Assembly: GCA_013399015.1 (NCBI GenBank)
Contig: VWZX01009005.1
Location: 1,138,716-1,202,715 of the forward strand
Source of the DNA: Galbula dea
Lineage: Eukaryota > Chordata > Aves > Piciformes > Galbulidae
DNA length: 64,000 bases
Direction of reading: 5' to 3'
Part shown: piece after piece, positions 38,201 to 50,200 of the stretch
Layout of the letters: each line of letters begins with the position of its first letter
How positions within the stretch are numbered: position 1 is the first letter of the stretch
Translations under genes and position numbers: made by a program
The notes under the pieces: model-generated
The model's input: only the letters and a program-made list of their open reading frames with translations
Told to the model about the DNA's origin: nothing
Database searches by the model: none

Positions 38201-41200
38201 GAGACTTTATACTTAACATTAGGGGAAGAACTTCTCCTGTAATTACTAGCAGGCAAGATTTGATAATCCAAGAAATACAGCTGACAAAGGCCAGTAACCC
38301 AAAACCATGAGAATGATGCACTACTAGGTGGAAAACATACAGGTCTGCCTACAAAGCAGAAACTCTTCCTGCACTTGCAGGATCCATTTCCTGCCCTCTC
38401 CCAACTTTGAGGTATCCTGCTCTCACAAAAGGCATTCTCTTTAGCTCTCTACATGTGTTCTCAATCTCACATTCTATTGCCCTACAAGAGTGGAAAAAGG
38501 GTTAATAGTTTATTTCCCCTAAAAAAAGCTTGGATAAGTGCTCTACCCAGTCTGGTTTAAAACACCACACAGCAGGCAGCAGCAGCTGGTTTTTCATGGC
38601 AGCCCCATTATATCAGATGACAGGAAACACTTTCAACAACTCTATCAGGTACAACTGCTGAAACCTATGGTCAAAGACACCACACCTCTCCATCAACATG
38701 GAAGAACTGATTCTTCTATATCTGCTTTTTAAAGATGGGGAATCTAGCAGAATGCAAGTTTTTCCTAAGTGCTGTTCCACACAGTTTCTTACTCAGGGGC
38801 AACATCATCCTGCTGAACTCCCATCTAACCTTGACTGTGCCATGCAATAAGGAAGATCAGGGAATTGATCCAAGCTAAAAATAACTTTGCCAACAACAGA
38901 AGTAACTCACAAGTTCCCTGATCTGCTTCACTGAATGATCACAAACAGGCACATCAGTGTAACAGAGGGACTGAGCAGGACAGAATCCCTTAATCCAGCA
39001 GAGTCATCAAGACCAAAGACTGATACTAGAAAATAGTAGAAAAACTGATGGGTTTATCTGCAAGTCTTCTCTGACTCTTGATGCTACAAGATACCTCTTT
39101 CAAGTAACACCAAAGTGGGTTTGATTTTGTTTTTTAAAGTCTACTTAACACATTTACCTTCAGCTGTTCTTGCATCATTTCACATTTACTTTCTAATGGG
39201 CTATGGAAAGAATGAAGAACAAAATCCAGCACGTTGCAAAAAACAAGACAGACACAAGGAGATGCTCCTTTGTTACTATTTTTGTACTACTGTTGGAAAT
39301 CACAGCATACCTTAAGGTACTGTTAACTGCTCCCAGTTTGTTAGCTTGTTCACAGTCTTCCAGTTCTTTGGAATTATTTGCTGCTTTTGAATACTGTAAG
39401 AAAGGTCATATTTAACATACAAATGAATTATCTAAAGTTCTCTGACAACAGGTGCTGTGAAAGATATTTCTAGGTTTGACAGTGAACTGGCTAGTATCAG
39501 AGAAAAAGCCTCAGATTCTAGAAGCAGTAAGTAATCCTGGAACACTTCTTATTTCTATTTTTTCTTTACTTCATTTCATCAGGCTGATTTCACTCTGTGG
39601 AATTCAGCACCACAGAAAATTCAGCTAAATATGTTAAAAATTGTTTGTTTTGCCTTTCTTTTAAAAAAATGCTTTAAAAATGCATTTTCCAGAACCAATA
39701 AAAGGAAATACAGAAGAATCTACTGAAGACCAAAGTAGTAAAGGACATTAAAATAACCTCACAATTTAAATCTTGTTAGATAACTCCATTCAAACAGAAA
39801 GAATGTTCAAGCCTCAAAACCTGCTTGAGTGGGTCCTGAGAAGGGCCACAAAGATGATTGGGGGCTGCAGCACCTCCCCTGTGAGGACAGGCTGAGAGGC
39901 TTGGAGTTGTTCAACCTGGAGAAGAGAAGGCTCCAGGGATATCCTGCAGCAGACTTCCAGTACATAAGGAAGGCCTACAGGGAAGATGAGGAAGGACTCA
40001 TTGTCAGGCAGTGTATCGCTAGGACAAGGGGTAACAGTTTCAAACTGGAAGAGGGTAGATTTAGATTAGATATTAGGAAGAAATTCTTCACCATGAGGAT
40101 GGTGAGGCACTAGAACAGGCTGCCCAGAGAAGTGCCCCATCACTGTTCATGGTCACAATGGATAGGGCTCTGGGAAACCTGGTCTAGCGTGTGGCATCCC
40201 TGCCCATGGTAGGATGGTGGCAACTGGATGATCTTTAAGGTCCCTTCCAACCCAAACCTATGTATGGTTCTATGATTCACCTATCCCAGGCAGACACTAT
40301 CAGGATGAATGACAGAAACTGGATATACAAAACACCAGAGGAAAAACATCTTTCTTTTAAACCAATACTTTAAAGACAATCCACAAGATTCAGGACTTTC
40401 CCAAATGGAAAAAAAGCACAGGCTAATAGCACAGTACTTGAATAGTCCTTGATACAAAACATTCATACTAAGATGAGTTTGATGTTTCCTTAGAAAGTAT
40501 ATTACATGAGCATGTCAATTTTTAATTGGCTCCAAGAAAGATCTTTAACTCAATCGTAAGATGTAAGAAAATGGTATAGGTGAGACTTATGTCAGTCCTG
40601 ATGACAGCTTTCCTGCAGAAATATTTTGTTTTCTGACAGAGAAGGAGCAGGCATTAGTGTCTTTGTTCAGCTACAGTTTAAAGGTGAAAAATTGCCCAAC
40701 TTTGAGTATTGTAGCTGACTGCAACAATCTACAAGGCAACCCAAAGGAAACAACTGTAGCAAATATACCAGCAAATCATAGCTTCCCAAAGAAGCTATAC
40801 CAGTTTCTTTATTGTGGTGAAACCAAAAGGTCACAGATTATTCACTTCTGAAGTCCAATTGAATATGCTCATGTGAATTATTTTAAGAACAGCACATTCT
40901 TTGGCTACTAATTAACATCTTACTTATAGCTCTCAAGATTAATCAGTCAGGAAGCTCTAATGTCTGTTAATAGAATCCTTTCTAAAAGTAAAAATGTAAA
41001 GCCACATACAGGAACCAATCATTATGTTAGCAATTTGGTCACTACACCAAGACTGAAGGCTTGTCATAAAAAGTCACACAGCTACTGTAACATTAAGAAA
41101 AAAATAAGAAAGAACTTAGAAAATTAATAACTACTTACCTTATTAGAACTCCCAGCCTTAATTCCAACAGGTATTTTGCTCTAAAACAAAAACAAGCACC

Positions 41201-44200
41201 TATTTTTTTCACCGTTCATAGAAATTACCATGCTTGATTAAAATCTACAAACTAAATATAAATCCCACAGAGGTTAAAGCAAACTTATTTTTAAATAATC
41301 AAGTTGCTCCTTTACCTTCTCAACATATTCTATCCAAAACAGTGCTAGACTTCAGATGAGACTTAAAAGTTATTTTATTGGTAAAATGACTAAGACCTTA
41401 GAATACTCCAGCTGTATTTCTGCTTTTGAAATGGAAAATAATTTTATTGTCACTCTTATTTAAAATTATGAACTCATTAGTAAATATTGCTCATATAGTA
41501 TTAGTCACTGCAAATCAGCAAAGTTTTTAACTAAATAAATCTTTTTCTATTTCATATTATTTGATCCATACCTCAGGACAAGGCTCTACATGACAATCTT
41601 TGATAGAACAATGGCCATCGTCAGCCCAAAATGGGCACGGTCTCTTCAGGTTGACCTAAACATACAAACCCAAAAGTTTACAAATCAACACTTGTGTAAG
41701 ACAACTTTAAAATGGAAGTCTCAGTATCAAGAAATCTTTTCAAATTAAAGGAGAGGATATAAGTAAAAATGTTTAAATCCAGTATTTTAAAGTCTGGGGA
41801 GTTTTGCTGGGGTTTGGTTAGTTGGTTGGTGTCTTTTAACTACCCTCCCTTTGAGTATACAAACTGAAGCTTGCTGCAGTGGAATTGTTAGTGATAACAA
41901 TAATTGTTAGTGGACACAAACATATAGAATATTAAAAGTACAAATTAAATCTCTTACTACTAATATAACTTCAAAACAGTAAGTAAACTACTAAAAAGAA
42001 TGCAAATCAGATATATGCAGCTCTAAAATGTTTGTACTTGTACTGTACTGATCAAGAAAATACATTTGATGGACAACAAACTACTGCACAACTTTACTAA
42101 TTCAAATAAATGCTTGGATGATTTCAGATTTCAAGCAATAAAAACAAGCAATGTTTAGTCAAGGAAAAATGACTATCATAATGGTCTCAAATTAGACAGT
42201 TGATGTTGTATAAATAATGAAGAGAAACCACTTCAGAAACATTACCAGCAAATCCTGTCCTGATAAGTGTTCCTATTTGCCATTAAATGGCACAATAAAG
42301 GCAAGGACTACAACTTATATTAGTATATGCTACATGGCAAGAGACTCCAACACTCTACTACACTTGGGATGGTCAATGTGAAAGTCAATGAAGGAAAAAA
42401 GAAAGAAATCCCAGTTTTCCTTTACATTAACCTTATACACACTAATAAGCATTAGTGATAAAAGATGCTTTGACCTCGCCACTCCTAAACTAAAGACTAC
42501 AGTCTAAAGGTTTTCCTGCATGATCAACCAGAAACACTGCAGAAGTACACCAGCTTTGAAATCTAACTTTACAAACACCATACAAAGCATTTACCCTCAG
42601 TAGCAATCAGTTTCCAAATAAAAAGTCATAGTTTCAAAAATTTCAAAGTAAAAAGAAAAATCCAAACCACATAACCAAAATATTACTTCTTAGTTTTTCT
42701 TTAGCACAGTTAGTACTAGTTTCCTTCACTTGAGAAATACTATTCATTAAGATATTGAACTGAAGTCACCACTTACAACTAACACACATGTCTTGAATGA
42801 TTTGATGTATCACTTCTTATCTGAAACTACTGCAGATACTGAATTGGATTCTGTAGTCAGACACACCAAGAGTTCTACAGAATACACCATAAAATTAAGC
42901 CTAGTATCCCATGGATGACATCAGTCCCCAAAGCAGTTTCCACACAAAAATTTAAGAATTATAAATGTGTTTTTAAAAAATATTTAAATCTATAAATATT
43001 AAGGCAGAGAACTAATCCTAATGCTAGTTTATGGAAAAAGTATACAAGCTGTACAGTGAATTAACAGTCACACACTATAAAGAGCAGTATTCTTGCTGTA
43101 CCTAACACATTAAAAGACTGAGACTAAATACTTCATCTTAGTCTTCAGAAAAATGTCTTCCCCTTATATGTAGAAACATTTTTCTAATTCATGTGATTTA
43201 CATCCTGTACTTTCACTTTACATAAGGAGAAACACAGATGGGAAACAAAGCTTAAACATACAAGTACAGTAGTGCCTGAGCAGCCCCTTAGGCAAGGAAT
43301 TGGAAACTGAACTCTCAATGCCATGCTCTGATGAACTTGGGAGTCCCCTGCACATGGTACATGAAGGGTTTCTGATACTACTCAATCTTTAATTTGGAGA
43401 AAATCTGAAATCACTAAGCCATCTTAAACAACTATCCCACTTAAAACCCACCAAAACCTTTTATATTTCAAACACATTTAACTGGCAGAGTACATTTATA
43501 CTGGATCAGTGATCTGATGTAAGTGGCCTGGTTTTTGGGGGTATATAGTAATAGAAGCCCAATGGCTATGTTCACTGAATTGTCAAACTAGAGCCTCAGC
43601 AATCAAAAAAATGAATCAAATTCAATTTTTTTCCCTTTGCATAATACATAATACACTAAGCATAAGGAAAACTGTATCAGTATGCCTCTGATACAAAGCA
43701 GGCACAGTATGAAGAAGCTGAGATGAATTACAGCCAGTTTTTATTCTCCCTCCAGCCTATGCTCTTAACTTTGAAAATGAAAGAAAAGTGAAATCTATGT
43801 ACCTGAAACAAAGAAACAACCTTTAATGCTTGCAGGATAAATTGTTCTGTGGCACTATGTACTCAAATTAAAGGAAAACAAAAAGAATTCCCTCCTCAAA
43901 TGTTCTGTCAATACCACTAAAAGTCCCCAAAGAGCAAAACTTAATATTTAACTTACTCAACTGCCCTTTATTATACTAAATTCCTCTACCAAACCTTTCA
44001 GCAAGTAAATTCTTTCTCTATTTTCTAAACACACATACAAAGTTTACTGTTATACAACATCTGAAGGAAAGTCTGTTTTCCAGGTTTCCATTTTGATGTA
44101 TTTACTCAGTATGGCTGGGAATTATAAATTCAGCTTCAAAATGTTAGAGATTCCTCAGTCAAAACAAAACTCACAAGGTATTAAGCAGATGGTATGACTT

Positions 44201-47200
44201 CTTAGGAGTGATGACAACTATCTTCTAGTTACTGGTTAAGCCATATTAGCACAGATACATTAAAAAAGCAGAGATTTTAGGTTGCTCCCCCCACCTGCGC
44301 TTTCCCTCTATTCAATCCACGAACACTACCCTTGGGAAAAAAATATGTAAAATTTTATCATTTTTTGTGCTTGTTGACACTTTTTGGTTTTTTTTCAATA
44401 AAGCACAAAAAATGTCACATCTTATATCACCTTCATAATAAGACCTACTATACAAAACATGCCTCTCACATCAATTTCTACCAGAACAAATCTAAAAGGC
44501 CAGGTAACATAGTTAAGACCACAGTCTTCTAAGTAAACTTTAACAATAAAAAATGCTAACACACTCAGGAAGACACAAGTAACTAGGCAGTCACTGTTCT
44601 TACACTGAGGTACACTGTAAATAAAAAATACTGCTGGTTAAACTGCAGATTAACTCAGAAAGAACACCTGCAAATCAAGATACACTACTATATTGGCCTA
44701 ATGCACAGTCAGACAAGCCTCAGAGCTAAAAGCAGTGAAGGGGCTGGACAGTCTACCCTAAAGAAGTGTAGCCTCCTTTTTCCAGTGGCAGGCAACCATC
44801 TGATTAGCTCAGTCAAAATCCAACATCATTTTCAAGTTAAGCATGTCTAAAACAGAAATATCAAGTCTTATTTTGCTCATCAGGTTCTATATACAGAGAA
44901 AAAAAAGTTTACTGTCATAAAGTAGTGATGTTACATACTACTTGAAAAATGAGTATTTTTACCAATTTTTCAAAGGAGCAACAGTTCTTTAGATAGCAAA
45001 CACTAAAATCAGAACTAAGACAGCAACTTATAAAAAAAGGAAATCACTGCAATATTTCAAGTTACACACAGTTCTTAGAAGACAAGTACTGCATGCTGTC
45101 AGAAAGTTGCTAATACACCATCCTTTTATAGATGCAGCAGTACAAAGATACTACCTTTTAAACTGCCACTTAACAGCTGAATGAAAGCAGTCATAATTTA
45201 CTGTCACTGACTCCAGGATTAACACAGCAAACATGACATATAACCAACATAACCGTCAGGGACGTAAAACCTGCTACAACCAAATTAAAGAGCTGTGGGC
45301 TTCTAAAAGACAGCTTCATTGATTTCAAGTTTATTTGATATGTAATCCTCCTTATATTTTCTGGATTTTATTTAAATTATTCAGGAAAATACCATTCTAA
45401 TAGTACCTTGTAATATCTGAAGTAATCACGTTCTTGCAGTTTCTGTATTTTGGGGAAGATCTTGAAAGTATTGAAGTCATCGATGCTTTCTATGTCACAT
45501 AAACAATCATCTAGGACACCTGTGAGCTATTAAAATAGATTAAAATTCATTTTCAATCAAGAAATGCAGTACTAACTCTAGAAAAATTCTCTAAAGAGAA
45601 AGATAACAGTCAAAAGAAATACCAGTGAAATGCAGTGCCATGGGAAATGATTTATTTCTCATTATTAAGCACTCTACAACACACCTTACACACACAGAAT
45701 TAGAAAAATAACAGTCCTTAGCACTTTCCTTGAACTTAAGTCCAAGGAATCAATGTTAGTTGGATTACCATTTTCAGCCCCAACGTCTGTTGAGTCAGTG
45801 TATAGAACTTTCTGCAGAATGAGCAGCAAGATTCCCAAACTACAAGCACATGGTATATTAGCACATCAGAGCTGCTTACCAAGTATTCTCCCATCAAATG
45901 CTCATTAGTTGAATTGCCTAAAAACCCCAAAATCATGCATTATCACCTTACTTTTATATTTCTTCTCAAAGCACGAGCACAGTCCACCTACTTTCTTTAG
46001 AGATGTGGGAGAAAGCAAAATAGGTACTTTGGTGCCCAAGAAGTTAGTAACACGTTCACAGTTACATTCTACACATAAATACTAGGAAAAACAGGTGCAG
46101 GCACCTATATTGTAAGGCTGTAAATCTATTGTGAAACTAAGCCTAAACTTTCCAGGTTCCATCCCTCTTCTTGTGCAAGGACAGCAAGCTGCTTCAAGGT
46201 ACTGTACTAGCTTAAGACCACCTCTACAAAAAGGAGAGCATACAAGCGCAGAGGTCCTCCTGCCAGCACAGTAGAGGAAGGCATGACTGTGTCCTAGCCA
46301 AAGGCAGAACACAAAGTGTGATTCTATAAACATTGGCATGGTAAATTTAATTAATTCTAAACTAATTACTCCTGAGCATACCTTCTTAACTACAAACATG
46401 TTTGAAAGGCCACTCAAATTAAATTTGAAGGCTTTAGCCCATATCTAAGGGAATGGAACCAAACATTGCTGTTAACTACTACTATTTATCAGCCAGACAG
46501 GAAATTCATCAACATACACGATGGCCTAGAAATCATATAAAATAGGAAAGCCCACACATCTTGTATCTTGCATGGGTTTAGGACAACTTCTAACTATTAA
46601 AAAGTTATCTGCAAAAGGAGACAAAAAATATTTTGTGGCTTTTTTTCTCCACAGATTTCACACAGATGAGATTATGAAATCATCTAATCTGTTTTATGCA
46701 TGATAAATCATTCCACTGCTTTAACAGAACAGATGCCCTTATATAACTAAGCTTGATGTTAAGAGTGTCACTAGAAACCACATTGTAGGTTTCTGGTCTT
46801 TTATGAAGCATAAAGGATGCCTGGAAAGTGAATTTCCCTCAACCCTCTATGAGAGGAGTGAGGTAAGGGTATGGCAATAAAGCATTTAAGCAGAAAATTC
46901 ACAATATCTAAATCCTGCTTTTCCTGAGGCTGTCACAATTCTGTGATAGAACAGTGAAGTAAAACTCACTTAAGGAAGTTACTTTACCCAAAGTTTTCCA
47001 TGCAGTTATGTTTGTCTTGTTAGTGTTACCTAACTTCAAACCTGGGTGAATAGCTATGAGAGGGCTCATGTGCAATTACAGGTTTTTCAGAAAGCCAACA
47101 AAGCTCACAGTCCACTGCCAACTTCAAAGTCAGAAGACAAAAATTCTTATTATTGATATTTACAGAAATAAAACCCTGATGCATTTTAATCTATAATCAT

Positions 47201-50200
47201 TTCACTAAAAATTTTTCTTACTGGTCACATGTAGGCAGAAATTAATTGTGTCATCTTTGCAGATGACAGAATACCACAAAACAAACAGCAGTACACTTTA
47301 TTATAATATAAAAAGCCAAAATGACAACAATGAACATTTTGATCAAACACTATTAAACTGTCTAAACAGGCAAACCTTATCTGAAGACTAATAATTTATT
47401 AAGCTGAAAGTGATAGGAAAGATCCAATAAACTTTCTTTGGATTCAGAAGATAAGGCGGTCATTAAGGTGGTTTCCTACTCCTTATGAAGCTATACACTG
47501 CTTACAAAAGTATTGTTACCATCTATGCAAAACAAAAATGTTTTTTTGTGGTTTTTTTTTTTTGGGGGGGGGATATGTTCCAAACAAACATGCAGTAAGG
47601 ACACTCAGTGTCAAATCCCTATGGAAACAATAAAAAGCTGCAGTCTTTTCATTCAACTAAGATGGCAAACACCTTTGCCAAATGTCTCTTAACAAAACTT
47701 CAATTCTAAGAACATCTTCCAAAATGCAGAATTGTTTACTTAGAGCATTATGTAGTTTCAGAAATAAACCTTCCCCCCTAAAACCCTAGAACTAGGCAAA
47801 CACAAGCAAGCAAGCAAATGCTCCATTTCTTTCTCAAAACTGCTGCAGTTAGCTCCCTGTGTACATAAAATAGCCAAATAAATGCTTCCTTGGAAGGTAT
47901 GGTCTAAAATTAAACTATGCTGTATCTGTACCAAACCACAACTTATAAAATGGTTTGACAGTATACGTGAAGCACCAATACTGCACATTGGTGGTGTAAG
48001 TTCATAGCACACTAATACAGCAGCAACACAGGCTTCAAGTACCACAGTTAGAGGTGTCTTTATTAATCCAGGTGCAGCCTTCAGTGCTCTCACTTTCATA
48101 AGGATGCAACACTAAGACCATAAAGAAAATAATTTCATTTTTGTTGATTTTAGTTCATTTTTGTTCATTTTAGTTTTGGAACTAGATGATCTTTAAGGTC
48201 CCTTCCAACCTGAGCCATTCTATGATTCTATGACACCTGGATTTCCCAGTGAATTCTTTTTCAACTGGAGGCATCAAAATAAGAGCAGTGTATTACACAG
48301 CTAAAATTATGTATTATAAGACCTGTTTTGCTATTCCCTCAATTGGTATTCTGCCTTTTTTAAACTGAACTGTACTAGTTAACTCAGTCCACAAATATAG
48401 AGCCAAACTGTACTGTAAGTTATCACAACTTTTATTACAATGGCCAAGAATCAAGCTTTCTTTTAATCTATTAATTCTTTGAACTCTAAAAGCATTAGCC
48501 TACTACAATTTGTGTTCAAGAAGTCATCTCACACTGAATAGCTGCTATTTCTTCTAAGTTTCTGATATGCTTATCAAACTATTTCCATGTGTTGTCAAAC
48601 CTAGTTTAACCCTTGTGCAGGTATCAGAGCTGTACTGGAGATGTTAAACTTCTAACATCTCCTACAAGATAAACCAACCTTTCAGAAAAAAAGGTCAATG
48701 TCCAACCTGCACTGATTTCTCTTGAACATCAAGAAAAACCTGAATAAATGCAAATCCTAACAAATAGCCTATTAATACAAACAACCTTATTAGTGTTATC
48801 AGGTTGTTGTACATTAATTGCTCCAACTAGAAGACCACCTGGGACACCTTGATTTGTTCCTTAACATTTTGCTTTGCCACAGCTGCAGAATGAGAAAAAG
48901 CTGTAGGTAACATGACTCCAAGAACTAGTGACTAGCTTGTCTTTTCCCTGTGCAAGTCAAAGTCTAGGTGTATAAACCCTGAATACATGCTAACAATTTT
49001 ATGAAATCATAACAAACAATCTCTCTGCCAAGAAGAAAATCATGCCAGTTTGTTAATGTCTTCTTTAAGAATCCAATTTAGTTAGCACTTAGTTTTGCTA
49101 AAATAGCCACTAAAGTGATTTTTAAACCTAAGAAAACCTCAATTTACAACAAAAAAACTGCAATAAAAGCTATCAAGGCTAAACTACTCTAGTCACTGCC
49201 TTGGATGGTTATTTACAACACAGCATGTTATACAAAGAAGAAAATTAGAATATATGAGAAAAAAAATCTGATACATAAGACAAACTTTGCTCCATGTAGG
49301 CATCATATTTCCATATAAACTTACTCTCATGCCTTTGGCCCAGCTGAAATCCTTCCCTACTTGACACCAGCTGTTACTTCAGTCATGGTCACACTGCTGA
49401 TGAATAGCAAACTCTCAACCACAGACACCTGTCCTTCTGAAGCTATGAAAGCAGTTTATAGAAAAAAGGAGCATTCTCATCCTTCTCTGTAACGTGTGCA
49501 AGCAGACATCACCTAAACACAAGCCAAGCTCGGGCACTGATAGTATCATTTAAACATATGGCTTCTCGACGCCAAAGTTTCTGCCTACTGCAAAGGGTAT
49601 GAGCCAACCCAGAGCTCCCCAACACCCCACAGACAGCAAGCAGTCCTACCTGGATTAAACAACCCCTCTGTGTAGCTGGACCATTACATAAGGGTACTGG
49701 CAGTGGCTCCCAGATGAACCACTCTCTCCTCTCACTGTTGTTGCAGCGGGGCATCACAGACTAGAGGCACCTAACCGCCCTCCCCCGGATGGATGCCAGC
49801 CAGTAGCAACCACAGGGTATGGAATAAGAAGAACACGGGCTACAGACTTCAGCGAGGGATCCTCAGACTTCTCCGCCAGGAAGGCTGCACAAGACATGGC
49901 CCGAAGCTGCCTTCATCATCCTCACGACCCTCCGAAGTGCCCTCGCCGCCTCCTCCCATCGCGACAGGGAGAATCTCTGCTCTCCTTCACCTCAAGCAAG
50001 GGTTGCAGCCCTACCCAAAGCCGGTGGGACATCCCTGCCCGGCCACGCTCTTCCCTCCTTCCTCCCCGCCACGAGGGGAACTCTGCTGCATCGCCCCGTT
50101 CGCCGTTGGTTCCTACCTGGGCCTCCGCTGTAAGGAAGCAGCTGAGCACCGCCAGCAGCCGCACTGGCAACCGTACCCTCGCCGCTGTGCTCCGCACGGC

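Larger units (their letters stand above)
45527..50116 (-). other. ERO1B intron 1 (4.6 kb)
   Basis: A GT-AG intron. It contains a T/G low-complexity run at 47541-47572, a 20-bp tandem duplication at 48134-48173 and a CR1 tail remnant. It becomes CpG-rich towards the promoter. Confidence 0.8.

Noticed and set aside
39829..40113. Open frame of 94 codons that looks protein-like
   Set aside because: It is the decayed C-terminal coding part of a CR1 LINE, not a host gene.
46082..46417. Minus-strand open frame of 111 codons in ERO1B intron 1
   Set aside because: It is in the ERO1B sense but does not resemble any ERO1 segment. The spliced protein is complete without it.
47758..48099. Minus-strand open frame of 113 codons in ERO1B intron 1
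   Set aside because: No motif and no fit to the exon phases. Treated as chance.
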